From: Candidatus Agathobaculum pullicola
GTDB taxonomy: Bacteria; Bacillota; Clostridia; Oscillospirales; Butyricicoccaceae
Assembly (NCBI GenBank): GCA_019115085.1
Contig: DXEF01000049.1
Location: 1 to 64,000, forward strand
Direction: 5' to 3'
Length of the DNA: 64,000 nt
Part shown: piece after piece, positions 15,589-24,899 of the stretch
Position numbering within the stretch: position 1 is the first letter of the stretch
How the letters are laid out: every line of letters begins with the position of its first letter
The notes under the pieces: generated by a model
Told to the model about the DNA's origin: nothing
The model's database searches: none
Seen by the model: the letters and a program-made list of their open reading frames with translations, nothing else
Made by a program: the position numbers and the translations under genes

Positions 15589-17148
15589 ATGAAAAAACGT
15601 TTGATTTCTTTTGTGCTGGCGCTCGTTTTGTGTTTCAGCCCAACCGCTTTAGCCGTAGACGGCGTTTTGGATAGTGGAGCCAGCCATTTACCGAAGCTGA
15701 GCAAGACAGAAATTGCCCAACTGCTCGAGGAAAATTCGCTTGATCTTCCCGAACAGATTTTTGATGAACAGCCCTCCGTATCCGCGCCCTACGCGACCGG
15801 TAAGGTGAAGGAGGAGGCGCTGCAAGCAGCGACCGACCGACTCAATGCGTGGCGGAGCATCGCGGGTCTTACTTCGGTCGAGCTGGATACCGCGCTCAGT
15901 GAAAACGCACAGTACGGGGCGGTGATTCAAGGGGTACATAATAGCTTAAGCCACACCCCCAGCCGGCCCACGGATATGAACGATAGCTTCTATCAGCAGG
16001 CGTACGAGGCCTCGTCTTCCAGCAATCTGGCGGCCGGATACACCCTGACTGAAGCGATAGACGGCTTTATGGAGGACACCGATTCCAGCAATATTGATCG
16101 AGTGGGGCATCGCCGCTGGCAGCTCAATCCGCAGCTGGGCAAGATTGGGTTTGGCGCTGCAACCGCAGGGGAGGGCGGATATCCCTATGTAGCGGAAAAG
16201 GTGTTTGATCGCAGCGCTGCAAGCTATGACTATGATTTTGTGGCTTGGCCTGCCTCGGGTAACTTCCCAGCGGACACCAATGCCTTTGGCGCAAACACTG
16301 CATGGAGTGTTTCGCTCAATCCGCAGAAGTTTGCCACACCGCGCCAATCTGACCTTACCGTTACGCTGACCCAAGAGAGTAGCGGCCAGAGCTGGGTTTT
16401 TCAGGGCAACGGCAATTATACCTCCAGCAACTCCGGTATGTATTTTAATGTAGATACCGGCGGATACGGCGTGTCCAACTGCATTATCTTCCGGCCTGAC
16501 GGTATCACTGATTATGAAGGGCTTTATACCGTATCGATTGACGGGCTGAAGAGCGCAACTGGTGCTGCGGTAGATTTTTCCTATCAGGTGGATTTCTTCA
16601 ATGCCAAAGCATATGCAGATGCGCCTGTAGACGTCGTTGCACCCTTCGTTGATGTAAAGACTAACGCTTATTATGCAGAAGCTGTGGAATGGGCGGTCAA
16701 GGGGAGCATCACCAGCGGAACGAGCGATACGACATTCTCCCCCGACGCGACCTGCACCACAGCACAGATTTTGACCTTCCTGTGGCGTTCGCAGGGCCAG
16801 CCTGCGCCGACCATTGCCAATCCGTTTACCGATATTCAGGAGAGCGATTATTATTACCAGGCCGCGCTTTGGGCGCATGAAAAGGGTCTTGTTTCCGGTT
16901 CTGCCTTTGGCGGCAACGCGCCCGCGACCCGTGCCGCAACGGTAACGTATCTTTGGAAGCTGGCGGGAAGTCCGGAAATGTCCCTGTCAAACTTTTCAGA
17001 TGTCGCGGCCACCGCCGACTATGCTCAAGCCGTTGCATGGGCTGTGGAGCAGGGAATCACTACCGGAACCAGTGATACAGCCTTCTCGCCCGCGGCCATC
17101 TGCACCCGTGGTCAAATCATGACGTTCCTTTATCGTGCGTTTGCCTAA
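15589..17148 (+). CDS. Secreted CAP-domain protein with three SLH repeats
   Basis: 519 residues. Signal peptide 1-23 (LISFVLALVLCFSPTALA). CAP/SCP domain about 70-220 (ATDRLNAWRSIAGL, NAQYGAVIQ, WQLNPQLGKIGFG), then a linker beta domain, then three S-layer homology repeats (about 350-405, 408-465, 468-519; e.g. FVDVKTNAYYAEAVEWAVK, FTDIQESDYYYQAALWA, FSDVAATADYAQAVAWA). SLH repeats bind secondary cell-wall polymers, so this is a surface-anchored CAP protein; the CAP role in bacteria is mostly unknown. ATG 15589 is preferred over earlier in-frame starts because AGAGGGGA precedes it and it begins the signal peptide. Confidence 0.9.
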   Translation: MKKRLISFVLALVLCFSPTALAVDGVLDSGASHLPKLSKTEIAQLLEENSLDLPEQIFDEQPSVSAPYATGKVKEEALQAATDRLNAWRSIAGLTSVELDTALSENAQYGAVIQGVHNSLSHTPSRPTDMNDSFYQQAYEASSSSNLAAGYTLTEAIDGFMEDTDSSNIDRVGHRRWQLNPQLGKIGFGAATAGEGGYPYVAEKVFDRSAASYDYDFVAWPASGNFPADTNAFGANTAWSVSLNPQKFATPRQSDLTVTLTQESSGQSWVFQGNGNYTSSNSGMYFNVDTGGYGVSNCIIFRPDGITDYEGLYTVSIDGLKSATGAAVDFSYQVDFFNAKAYADAPVDVVAPFVDVKTNAYYAEAVEWAVKGSITSGTSDTTFSPDATCTTAQILTFLWRSQGQPAPTIANPFTDIQESDYYYQAALWAHEKGLVSGSAFGGNAPATRAATVTYLWKLAGSPEMSLSNFSDVAATADYAQAVAWAVEQGITTGTSDTAFSPAAICTRGQIMTFLYRAFA

Positions 17149-17270
17149 CCGATCAAGTCGTAAAAACGGTTAAGAGCGTGGACAGCCCCCTTGCCTGTTT
17201 GACGGTGTTATAAACCGGGCAAGAAGCTTAGCACGAAAAAACAGTCTCACGGCAGCTGCTGAACATGAAG

Positions 17271-17304
17271 AAAGTGCGTTCCCATAACATGGGAACGCAC
17301 TTTT
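17271..17304 (+). terminator. Intrinsic terminator after the CAP/SLH gene
   Basis: AAAGTGCGTTCCCAT (17271-17285), 3-base loop, ATGGGAACGCACTTT (17289-17303) and a T. The rest of 17149-17479 shows no convincing gene; a weaker CTTGCC/GGCAAG stem lies at about 17190-17224. Confidence 0.8.
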
Positions 17305-17479
17305 CTATGCTGGAATAAAGAAAGAAACTGCAAAAACGAAGCAAAAAGCTGGAGCAGCGTTGGGCCATAGAAAATCGGCGTATCCGGAATATCGGACATG
17401 ATGGGCAGGCGAGGTATTGGAATGGTCAATCGATATGGCCCATCCAGCCGATCTTGTTTTTGCCTTGCTTTTCAAGGCG

Positions 17480-17668
17480 TTAGCTTTCCCAGCTGATTGC
17501 CGATACCGGGCAGGAATCGATGGCGCTCTGCACATCGCTCTGATTTTCCTCGGTTGCCTCCTGATATGCCTCGGCTTTTCCGTCATCATTCATGCGAAAC
17601 ACGGCATCGCACATTCCGCAGCAAAGGCCGCAGCCAATGCAGGTATGCTGATCTACAAATGCTTTCAT
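17480..17668 (-). CDS. 4Fe-4S ferredoxin
   Basis: 62 residues, a one-cluster ferredoxin: CIGCGLCCGMC plus a distant CPVSAI provide the four cluster ligands. The middle is acidic (EATEENQSDV), as in thermophilic and clostridial single-cluster ferredoxins. It carries electrons in the cytosol. RBS GGGAG before ATG 17668. It lies 17 bases after the cupin gene and is probably co-transcribed with it. Confidence 0.95.
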   Translation of the reverse strand: MKAFVDQHTCIGCGLCCGMCDAVFRMNDDGKAEAYQEATEENQSDVQSAIDSCPVSAISWES

Positions 17669-17685
17669 ATTAAAGACTCCCTTTC

Positions 17686-18018
17686 TTAAAATACAACAAC
17701 AAGCAGCATCTTGAATGCTTCTTCTCCGTATACGGCATGGGGATGCCCAGCAGGCATCACGATGGATTCGCCTTCGTGCAGGAGATAATCCACGCCGTCA
17801 ATCGTGATCTTACCTACGCCGTCGAGGCAGGTGACAAAAGCATCACCGCCGGATTCATGGGTGCTGATTTCCTCCCCCTTGGCAAAGGAAAAGAGAGTGA
17901 TACTGACGGCGCTGTTCTGTGCCAGGGTTTTGCTGACCACCTGACCTTCCTGATAAGAAATTTGCTCCTTCAGAACCAGGACTTCTGCCGGACTGATATT
18001 TTTCATTTTCATACTCAT
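17686..18018 (-). CDS. Cupin domain protein
   Basis: 110 residues, single cupin barrel. Motif 1 region reads GEEISTHESGGDAFVTCLDGVG and motif 2 HEGESIVMPAGHPHAVYG, with histidine and glutamate in the usual metal positions (first motif has one His). Small clostridial cupins of this kind follow or precede ferredoxin genes; the ligand is unknown. RBS GGAGGT before ATG 18018. The G1-type motif is incomplete, so metal binding is uncertain. Confidence 0.85.
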   Translation of the reverse strand: MSMKMKNISPAEVLVLKEQISYQEGQVVSKTLAQNSAVSITLFSFAKGEEISTHESGGDAFVTCLDGVGKITIDGVDYLLHEGESIVMPAGHPHAVYGEEAFKMLLVVVF

Positions 18019-18174
18019 ATAAATACCTCCGAGTTTGTCATAGAATTCGATTCTGAAATTTATTCAGCGCAATAAGGGGCTTCATAGTAATAGAGATCTG
18101 CCCACCGGAATTTGATAATCTGTGCTATCATTTCATCAAATCTCTTAATGCAAATCGGTTTATGCTTTTATAAT

Positions 18175-18214
18175 ATCCTATCCTCTATAGGATGTATGTT
18201 GTTAAAACAACATA
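18175..18214. promoter_or_regulatory. Two adjacent palindromes, possible operators
   Basis: ATCCTAT/ATAGGAT (18175-18193, 5-base spacer) followed by TATGTTGTT-AA-AACAACATA (18195-18214, 9-bp arms). They lie between the divergent cupin gene and the small frame at 18215. AT-rich surroundings suggest a control region. Confidence 0.4.
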
Positions 18215-18436
18215 ATGAACAAATTTAAGGCAATACCGCATAATTCAGCAAGAGTGTATTGCAAGAAATCGCAACAAAATCTGGGCACAAAATTTCCGCA
18301 AAGCATTAAAGATGCAATTGTGCGGTGTTGCCTTAAGGTTTGGGCAAAGGACGGAATGGTCTATGCGCGTAATACAATGCCCGTCAACAATACATTGGAC
18401 GTGCTGGAACAGATGGGGCTTCCCGTGCAGAGATAA
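18215..18436 (+). CDS. Doubtful 73-residue reading frame
   Basis: Opens with ATG directly after a palindrome and has no ribosome site. The protein is basic with two cysteines (VRCCLK) and ends LDVLEQMGLPVQR. I recognise no family. The C-terminal part reads like a real protein end, so this may be a decayed gene fragment rather than an expressed gene. Confidence 0.2.
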   Translation: MNKFKAIPHNSARVYCKKSQQNLGTKFPQSIKDAIVRCCLKVWAKDGMVYARNTMPVNNTLDVLEQMGLPVQR

Positions 18437-18570
18437 TGTGGCACAAAGCCCCGGGTTTTATGGTATTGTGAATAATATACTTTTTGAGCATGTATCAATT
18501 ATTATCATAAGTATTTGCTATTTGCATGCCGGTGACATACAATAAAAGAAAAAAGACAAGGGGCGAGCAA

Positions 18571-19125
18571 ATGAATATCACGGATCGAGATGAAATTGAA
18601 AAGGGGCTGGATGACCCGGAGGTTATGCGCGCGGCATCGCAGCGTGCACTGCGCCTGACAATGGAATTGAACGGCCGCTATTTTGAGCCGGAGGAGGTCC
18701 GTCGCCGTTTTTTTGAACTGATTTGTCAGCCGGTGGATGAAACGTTCTGTCTGTTTCCGCCGTTTCATACGGATTACGGAAAGAATATTCGGGTAGGCAA
18801 AAATGTATTTATCAATACCGGCTGTCATTTTCAGGATCAGGGCGGCATCGAAATCGGAGACGGAACGCTCATTGGGCATAACGTCGTTTTGGCGACGCTG
18901 AACCACGATGAGGACCCGGAGCAGCGGCATATTTTGCACCCAGCTCCGATTGTGATTGGCAGAAATGTTTGGATCGGCGCAAATGTGACCATCGTGGCAG
19001 GTGTGGCGGTAGGGGACGGCGCCATCATTGCCGCGGGCGCGGTGGTGACTAAGGACGTGCCGCCCGATACCATGGTCGGCGGTGTACCGGCAAAGACCAT
19101 CCGCAAGGTTCGCCGGCAGGCGTGA
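18571..19125 (+). CDS. Hexapeptide-repeat sugar O-acetyltransferase (maltose acetyltransferase type)
   Basis: 184 residues, left-handed beta-helix acetyl-CoA-dependent acetyltransferase. N-terminal Mac helix bundle (residues 1-55), then hexapeptide turns: [30 protein letters not shown], the catalytic histidine in [13 protein letters not shown] and [20 protein letters not shown] near the end. It normally forms trimers and acetylates sugars or related acceptors. ATG 18571 has AAGGGGCGAG upstream; earlier frame is not used. A lone gene with moaC 96 bases downstream. Confidence 0.9.
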   Translation: MNITDRDEIEKGLDDPEVMRAASQRALRLTMELNGRYFEPEEVRRRFFELICQPVDETFCLFPPFHTDYGKNIRVGKNVFINTGCHFQDQGGIEIGDGTLIGHNVVLATLNHDEDPEQRHILHPAPIVIGRNVWIGANVTIVAGVAVGDGAIIAAGAVVTKDVPPDTMVGGVPAKTIRKVRRQA

Positions 19126-19221
19126 GGATATCTGATACTCTAAGCCTATTGTGTATTCGTGTTTGCTTTGATAAAATAGATACCACATCAAGTTGAGTGT
19201 GAGATAAACAAGGTACGGGAG

Positions 19222-19716
19222 ATGAAGAACGTGCAGCTGTCGCATCTGGATGCGGAAGGAAATGCGCATATGGTTGATGTCGGGGAGAAACCAATCACAG
19301 CCCGCATAGCGGTAGCGCAGGCAGAAATTGCCATGCGGCCGGAAACACTTTCCATGATTTGCAAGGGGGAGCTTCCGAAAGGAGATGTTTTCTCTTGCGC
19401 GCGTATCGCGGGTATAATGGCGGCAAAACGTACGTTTGAATTGATTCCCATGTGTCATCCGCTGCCAATAGACGCGGTAACAATTGAGTTTGAAGCTCAA
19501 GCGCCGGCGCGTGTGCTGGTGAAAGCGACGCTGCGGTGCAATTGGAAAACCGGGATTGAGATGGAGGCATTGACGGCCGCGAGCGTAGCCGCATTGACGG
19601 TTTATGACATGTGCAAGGCGGTAGACCGGGGTATGGTGATACAGAATATCTGCCTGCTGGAAAAAGCGGGTGGCAAGTCCGGGCGTTTTGTCAGAGAAAC
19701 AGAAACAACAGAATAG
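19222..19716 (+). CDS. moaC: Cyclic pyranopterin monophosphate synthase (orphan)
   Basis: 164 residues, complete Moa[18 protein letters not shown], the [19 protein letters not shown] segment, the active-site [10 protein letters not shown] and [24 protein letters not shown]. It converts the MoaA product into cyclic pyranopterin monophosphate in molybdenum cofactor synthesis. No other mo genes are in this window, so partners must be elsewhere. RBS ACGGGAG before ATG 19222. Followed by a strong terminator at 19926. Confidence 0.95.
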   Translation: MKNVQLSHLDAEGNAHMVDVGEKPITARIAVAQAEIAMRPETLSMICKGELPKGDVFSCARIAGIMAAKRTFELIPMCHPLPIDAVTIEFEAQAPARVLVKATLRCNWKTGIEMEALTAASVAALTVYDMCKAVDRGMVIQNICLLEKAGGKSGRFVRETETTE

Positions 19717-19925
19717 ATGGGTGAAATGCCGGATAGCGGACTGTGCCGTAATCGGAACTGACAATAAAAGCAGCCGAAGCGTGTATGTGAAGGCCCGTAG
19801 GTCGAGCGGGCAGAGGAAGTTTTCGTTTTCTGGTGCTTTTGACACACGCCTAAGTTTGCATCAATCCTATTTTGCGCATGGCACTATACGGATTGCATGT
19901 GTTCTGGATATGGTTTTTCATGTAA
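19717..19925. other. Gene-free stretch after moaC
   Basis: No frame with coding character or ribosome site on either strand; no repeat beyond the terminator that follows. Confidence 0.4.
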
Positions 19926-19981
19926 AAGACCTCCCTTAAAAAATGTCCTTATTTTTTAAGGGAGGTCTTCGGTTTTATTTT
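19926..19981. terminator. Long bidirectional terminator between moaC and nspC
   Basis: A perfect 19-bp stem (19926-19944 with 19951-19969; arms begin AAGACCTCCC) and 6-base loop, then CGGTTTTATTTTTT on the plus strand and a short T-run on the minus strand. Serves the convergent moaC and polyamine operons. Confidence 0.85.
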
Positions 19982-20093
19982 TTGTATGTCTCGTTGTGCT
20001 GTGCAAAAAACAATTAAATACCCTTTTGTTTTTCGGGATATCTGCTGTCTGACAAATCGGGCGCAGTTTCATTTTCACAGCGGGATGTTTTGA

Positions 20094-21224
20094 TTAAGAC
20101 AAACGGTTTTTGAAATCCTCGTAGCCGAACATGCGCACAGCTTCGTCCGTGCCGTTCGCGCGGCGCACTGAGATGAGCGGCAGCGGTACACCGTTAAACG
20201 TGTTGGTTTTGACCATGGTGTACAGCGCCATGTCCTCAAACATGACCTGATCGCCCGGACGCAGTGTATTATCGAAGGAATATTCCCCGATCACGTCGCC
20301 TGCGAGGCAGGAGCGGCCGGTGAGCAGATAGGTAAACGCTTTTTTACCCGGCTCACCCGCGCGGGATACCGGCGGACGGTAGGGCATTTCCAGCACATCC
20401 GGCATATGGCAGGCTGCCGAGGTGTCCAAAATCGCGATTTCCTTGCCATTTTTCATCACTTCAAGCACGGTGGAAACAAGATATCCTGCGTTGAGAACAA
20501 CAGCCTCGCCCGGCTCCAGATAAATCTGCACATTGTACTTTTGACGCAGATAGTTGACGCACTGGACGAGCGTTTCCACGTCATAATCGTCGCGTGTGAT
20601 ATGGTGGCCGCCGCCGAGGTTGAGCCACTTCATGCCCTCCATATACTTGCCAAAGCGCGCTTCAAACGCTTCGACGGTGCGCACCAGAGCGTCGGCATTC
20701 TGCTCGCACAGGGTATGGAAGTGCAGGCCGTCGATGCCGGTGAGCAGCTCAGGCTGGAAGTTCTCCTCTGTGATGCCCAGGCGTGAAGCCGGACCGCAGG
20801 GATCGTAGATGGCGTGCTCTGCGGGCTGGGTTGAGCACTCGGGATTAACACGCAGGCCACAGCTCTTGCCCGCCGCGCGCGCGAGGCTGCCATAGGCCTT
20901 CCACTGATGAAATGAGTTGAATACAATATGGTCGGCGTAATGCAGGATTTCCTGAAACTCGCCTTCGGCATAGGCGGGAGAGTAGACGTGCGTCTCGCCG
21001 CCGAATTCCTCTTTGCCCAGCCGGGCCTCATACAAACCGGATGCGGTCGTTCCGGCCAGATATTCGCGCAGCAGCGGATAGATCGAGAACATGGAAAATC
21101 CTTTCTGCGCCAATAGAATTTTTGCGCCCGTGCGTTCGGCCACGTCACGCAGGACGGCCAGATTCTGCACCAGACGGTTTTCGTCCACAAGAAAACAGGG
21201 GGTAGGCAGTTCGGTAAATTTCAT
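20094..21224 (-). CDS. nspC: Carboxynorspermidine/carboxyspermidine decarboxylase
   Basis: 376 residues, PLP-dependent alanine-racemase-fold decarboxylase. It removes CO2 from carboxynorspermidine or carboxyspermidine. The PLP lysine is in KILLAQKGFSMFS, with the phosphate-binding LNLGGGHHITRDDYD and the LEPGEAVVLNAGYLV segment. C-terminal AACHMPDVLEMPYRPP and the catalytic cysteine region GRSCLAGDVIGEY complete the active site. It is the last gene of the polyamine operon, starting 2 bases after the dehydrogenase stop. Confidence 0.95.
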   Translation of the reverse strand: MKFTELPTPCFLVDENRLVQNLAVLRDVAERTGAKILLAQKGFSMFSIYPLLREYLAGTTASGLYEARLGKEEFGGETHVYSPAYAEGEFQEILHYADHIVFNSFHQWKAYGSLARAAGKSCGLRVNPECSTQPAEHAIYDPCGPASRLGITEENFQPELLTGIDGLHFHTLCEQNADALVRTVEAFEARFGKYMEGMKWLNLGGGHHITRDDYDVETLVQCVNYLRQKYNVQIYLEPGEAVVLNAGYLVSTVLEVMKNGKEIAILDTSAACHMPDVLEMPYRPPVSRAGEPGKKAFTYLLTGRSCLAGDVIGEYSFDNTLRPGDQVMFEDMALYTMVKTNTFNGVPLPLISVRRANGTDEAVRMFGYEDFKNRLS

Positions 21225-21225
21225 A

Positions 21226-22485
21226 TCAGTCCACCAATACCGGATTTTCGTTGATTTGCCACGGCAGACCCCATTTGTTCAGAGCCTCCATATACGGGTC
21301 GGGATCGAACTCCTCAACCGTATACACGCCGGGCTTGTTCCACTTGCCGGTCATCAGCATGGCAGCGCCAATCATGGCGGGTACGCCAGTCGTGTAACTG
21401 ATAGCCTGCGAGCCGACCTCGCGGTAGCACGCTTCATGGTCGCAGACGTTGTAGATATAGGCGGTCTTTTCCTTGCCGTCCTTCTTGCCGGTGAAAATGC
21501 AGCCGATGTTGGTCTTGCCCTTGGTGCGCGGACCGAGCGTTGCGGGGTCGGGCAGTAGCGCCTTGAGGAACTGAATCGGCACGATCTGATGCCCTTCAAA
21601 CTCGATTGGGGTGGTGGACAGCATGCCGACATTTTCCAGACACTTCATGTGGGTGAGGTAACTCTGGCCGAAGGTCATGAAGAAGCGGATACGCTTGACG
21701 CCCGGGATATTTTTCGCCAGCGACTCGATCTCCTCGTGGTGCAGCAGGTACATATCCTTGTGGCCAACCTCATCGAAGTCGTATTCGCGCTTGATGGACA
21801 TAGCGGGAATTTCGACCCAGTGGCCGTTTTCCCAGTACGAGCCGGGCGCGGAGACCTCGCGCAGGTTGATTTCGGGGTTGAAGTTGGTGGCAAACGGGTA
21901 GCCGTGGTCGCCGCCGTTGCAGTCGAGGATGTCGATGGTGTCAATCTGGTCAAACAGGTGCTTCTGGGCATAGGCGCAGTAGGCCTGTGTCACGCCCGGA
22001 TCAAAGCCCGAGCCTAAAAGCGCGGTCAGACCGGCCTTTTCAAACTTTTCCTTGTACGCCCACTGCCAGGAATAGTCGAAGTAGGCGGTGAAGCCCGCTT
22101 CCTTGCAGCGCTTTTCGTAGATTTCGCGCCATGCGGGGTCATCCGTGTCCTCCGGCTCATAGTTTGCCGTGTCCATATAGTTGACGCCGCACTTGAGGCA
22201 TGCGTCCATGATGGTCAGGTCCTGATAAGGCAGGGCAATATTCATGACGATATCCGGCTTATACTCGTCGATGAGCGCCACCAGCTCGTCGACGTTGTCC
22301 GCGTCGACCTTGGCGGTACGGATTTTGGTAGGCGTGGTGCCATCGAGCTTTTCCTTGATTGCGTCACACTTGGACTTGGTGCGCGAGGCAATCATGATTT
22401 CCTCAAATACGCTGCTGTTCTGGCAGCACTTGTGAATAACGACTGAGGCTACGCCGCCGCAGCCGATGATGAGTGCTCTTCCCAT
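21226..22485 (-). CDS. Carboxynorspermidine synthase (saccharopine dehydrogenase family)
   Basis: 419 residues. Rossmann N terminus RALIIGCGGVASVVIHKC, DMNIALPYQDL-type region (VMNIALPYQDLTIMDACLK) and GSGFDPGVTQAYCAYAQ, as in the LYS1-like carboxynorspermidine dehydrogenases. The enzyme reductively condenses L-aspartate semialdehyde with a diamine (putrescine or diaminopropane) using NADPH, giving the NspC substrate. The gene lies between speE and nspC with gaps of 3 and 1 bases; GGAGGAATAACTT before the ATG is inside the end of speE. The pairing with nspC separates it from lysine-pathway homologues. Confidence 0.93.
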   Translation of the reverse strand: MGRALIIGCGGVASVVIHKCCQNSSVFEEIMIASRTKSKCDAIKEKLDGTTPTKIRTAKVDADNVDELVALIDEYKPDIVMNIALPYQDLTIMDACLKCGVNYMDTANYEPEDTDDPAWREIYEKRCKEAGFTAYFDYSWQWAYKEKFEKAGLTALLGSGFDPGVTQAYCAYAQKHLFDQIDTIDILDCNGGDHGYPFATNFNPEINLREVSAPGSYWENGHWVEIPAMSIKREYDFDEVGHKDMYLLHHEEIESLAKNIPGVKRIRFFMTFGQSYLTHMKCLENVGMLSTTPIEFEGHQIVPIQFLKALLPDPATLGPRTKGKTNIGCIFTGKKDGKEKTAYIYNVCDHEACYREVGSQAISYTTGVPAMIGAAMLMTGKWNKPGVYTVEEFDPDPYMEALNKWGLPWQINENPVLVD

Positions 22486-22488
22486 AAG

Positions 22489-23346
22489 TTATTCCTCCAC
22501 TTTTTCCAGTAGTTTTTGCACATAATTCGGTAAATAAAATGCACCTTTGTGCAGGTTGGTGTTGTAGTATTTGGTTTCGATGCCGCGGGCGTTCCATGTG
22601 TCTGCATCGAGGTCGTGCACCGGATGCACGCCGCGCGAGGAGAAGCCGAAAAGCCAGTGGCCGGACGGATAGGTCGGGATGTGCGCCTGAAACAGGCGCG
22701 ACAGCTCAAACGAGTGGACAATATTGCGGTGCGCGCGCTGGCAGGCGAGCGCGTCGCCTTTGTAAAACGGGCTTTCGTGCTGGTTGACCAGCACACCGTC
22801 CGCCTTGAGCGCTTTGTAGCAGTTGCCGTAGAACTCCATCGTAAACAGGCCCTCGCCCGGACCGAACGGGTCGGTCGAGTCGATGATAATTAGGTCATAT
22901 TCATCCTCAATGCGGCGGATGTATTTCAGACCATCCTGATAGAGAATGTGCACGCGCGCGTCATCCAGACTGCATGCTACAGCGGGCAGAAATTCCTTGC
23001 ACACCGCGACCACACGCTCGTCTATTTCGACAAGGTCGATGTGCTCGATGTGCGGATAGCGGCATAATTCGCGCACACAGCCGCCGTCGCCGCCGCCGAT
23101 GACGAGCACTTTTTTGATGGCGTTGCCCCGCACGGCAAGCGGGACATGCACCATCATCTCGTGATAGATAAATTCGTCGCGCTCGGTCAGCATCATATAG
23201 CCGTCGAGCGTTAGAAACCGACCGAATTCCTCGCACTCGAATACGTCGATGCGCTGGAAGTCGCTCTGCTCGGTGTAAAGCTGTCGGTCGACCTGAATTT
23301 GCAGGCCGACGGTCGGCGTGTGCATTTCGGTAAAGGTTAATCGCAT
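22489..23346 (-). CDS. speE: Spermidine synthase
   Basis: 285 residues. It transfers the aminopropyl group of decarboxylated SAM to putrescine. N-terminal beta domain (LQIQVDRQLYTEQSDFQRI), then the methyltransferase-like fold: VLVIGGGDGGCVRELCRY, VEIDERVVAVCKEFLP, and the catalytic DSTDPFGPGEGLF. RBS AAGGAG 8 bases before ATG 23346. It depends on SpeD and SpeA products encoded just upstream. Confidence 0.97.
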   Translation of the reverse strand: MRLTFTEMHTPTVGLQIQVDRQLYTEQSDFQRIDVFECEEFGRFLTLDGYMMLTERDEFIYHEMMVHVPLAVRGNAIKKVLVIGGGDGGCVRELCRYPHIEHIDLVEIDERVVAVCKEFLPAVACSLDDARVHILYQDGLKYIRRIEDEYDLIIIDSTDPFGPGEGLFTMEFYGNCYKALKADGVLVNQHESPFYKGDALACQRAHRNIVHSFELSRLFQAHIPTYPSGHWLFGFSSRGVHPVHDLDADTWNARGIETKYYNTNLHKGAFYLPNYVQKLLEKVEE

Positions 23347-23362
23347 GAATCAGACTCCTTGC

Positions 23363-24823
23363 TCAGTCAGAGGGGCTGATAACGCCCCGAATCACCTGTA
23401 GGTTGTTCACATCCGGGTCCTCGGTGCCGAGCAGCATACAGTTTTTCTCTTTTGCATAATGAATATAGTCGAGGATTTCGCGTGTGATGCGTTCCCCCGG
23501 CGCGAGAATCGGGATGCCGGGCGGATAGCACATGACAAATTCCGCGCAAATGCGGCCGGCGGCGTCATCCAGCGCGACCGTCTGCTTGTCCGCATAGAAG
23601 GCTTCCTGCGGGGCGGCGACGACCTGCGGTGAGATGTATTCCTGCCGCATAAGGGTGGCCTTGTCCCGCTTGTAGCGGCGGCGGATGTCGGCAAGTGCCG
23701 CGACCAGCCGTTCGAGGTCGCGTTCGCGATCGCCGACCGAGACATAGGCGAGCAGGTTACCCAGATCGCCGAATTCGGTTTGGATGTCGTAAAAGTCGCG
23801 CAGCACATCGTACACCTCAATGCCGGCAAGACCAACGTCCAGCGTGTTGACAGCGAGCTTGGTCACATCAAAGTCGTAGACCGTGTCGCCGTTAATCAGC
23901 TCGCGGCCATAGGCGTAATAGTCGCCGATCTGGTTGATTTCGTCGCGGGCGTATTCGGTCAGGTAAGTTACCTTGCGGAAGATCTCTTTGCCGAAAAGCG
24001 CCAGATTTTTGCGCGAAATGTCCAGACTGACCATTAAAAGGTATGAGCCGGATGTGGTTTGTGTCAGATTGATGATTTGGCGGACGTATTCCGCGTTCAT
24101 CGATGGGCCGCACAGCAGAAAGCTTGACTGTGTCAGGCTGCCGCCCGATTTGTGCATGGATACCGAGGCGAGATCCGCGCCCGCGGCCATCGCGGACAAC
24201 GGCATGTTTTCGCCGAAGTAGAAGTGCGTGCCGTGCGCTTCGTCGGCCAGCACCTTCATGCCTGCCGCGTGCGCAAGCCGCACGATTTCCTTGAGGTCGG
24301 AACAAATGCCGTAATAAGTCGGGTTGTTGACCAGTACGGCTTTGGCCGACGGGTGCTTTTGGATGGCGGCTTTGACATCCGCGACCGACATGCCCAGCGA
24401 AATGCCGAGGCGGTCGTTCATCTGTGGGTTGACGTAGGCCGGAATGGCGCCCGTCAGCACCAGCGCGTTGATGACGCTGCGGTGGACGTTGCGCGGCAGG
24501 ATGATTTCATCCCCGCGGGAGACGACGCTCAGCACCATCGACTGCACCGAGGAGGTTGTGCCGCCGACCATCAGGAAGGCGTGCGCAGCGCCAAAGGCTT
24601 CGGCGGCAAGCTCCTCCGCTTCACGGATGACGCTGACCGGGTGACACAGGTTGTCGAGCGGCTTCATGGAGTTGACGTCCACGGTCATGCACGACTCGCC
24701 CAGAAAGCGCGTCAGTTCGGGATTGCCGCGTCCGCGTTTGTGTCCGGGGACATCAAACGGCACAATGCGCATATCTTTAAAGTGTTCGAGCGCCTCCTTG
24801 ATGGGCGCACGGGACTGGTCCAT
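23363..24823 (-). CDS. speA: Arginine/ornithine/lysine decarboxylase (SpeA, aspartate aminotransferase fold)
   Basis: 486 residues, PLP enzyme of the Bacillus SpeA type (group III decarboxylase). Motifs: PFDVPGHKRGRGNPEL, ADEAHGTHFYFGE, the PLP lysine in SVSMHKSGGSLTQSSF and the C-terminal CYPPGIPILAPGERIT. It supplies agmatine, putrescine or cadaverine; substrate choice cannot be read from sequence here. No agmatine-processing gene is nearby, which leaves ornithine or lysine possible. Start 24823 has GAAAGAAGG 7 bases upstream; the upstream frame is not used. Separated from speD by a 170-base gap with a structured element. Confidence 0.93.
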   Translation of the reverse strand: MDQSRAPIKEALEHFKDMRIVPFDVPGHKRGRGNPELTRFLGESCMTVDVNSMKPLDNLCHPVSVIREAEELAAEAFGAAHAFLMVGGTTSSVQSMVLSVVSRGDEIILPRNVHRSVINALVLTGAIPAYVNPQMNDRLGISLGMSVADVKAAIQKHPSAKAVLVNNPTYYGICSDLKEIVRLAHAAGMKVLADEAHGTHFYFGENMPLSAMAAGADLASVSMHKSGGSLTQSSFLLCGPSMNAEYVRQIINLTQTTSGSYLLMVSLDISRKNLALFGKEIFRKVTYLTEYARDEINQIGDYYAYGRELINGDTVYDFDVTKLAVNTLDVGLAGIEVYDVLRDFYDIQTEFGDLGNLLAYVSVGDRERDLERLVAALADIRRRYKRDKATLMRQEYISPQVVAAPQEAFYADKQTVALDDAAGRICAEFVMCYPPGIPILAPGERITREILDYIHYAKEKNCMLLGTEDPDVNNLQVIRGVISPSD

Positions 24824-24899
24824 AATCATGCCTTCTTTCGGCGGGAATATTGCGCGCATAGCGCGTATTTGACCGGAAATGCCGCAACGCGGTATTTCC

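Noticed and set aside
17247..17429. Minus-strand 60-codon frame with a hydrophobic stretch.
   Set aside because: It runs through the strong terminator at 17271-17303 and has no ribosome site.
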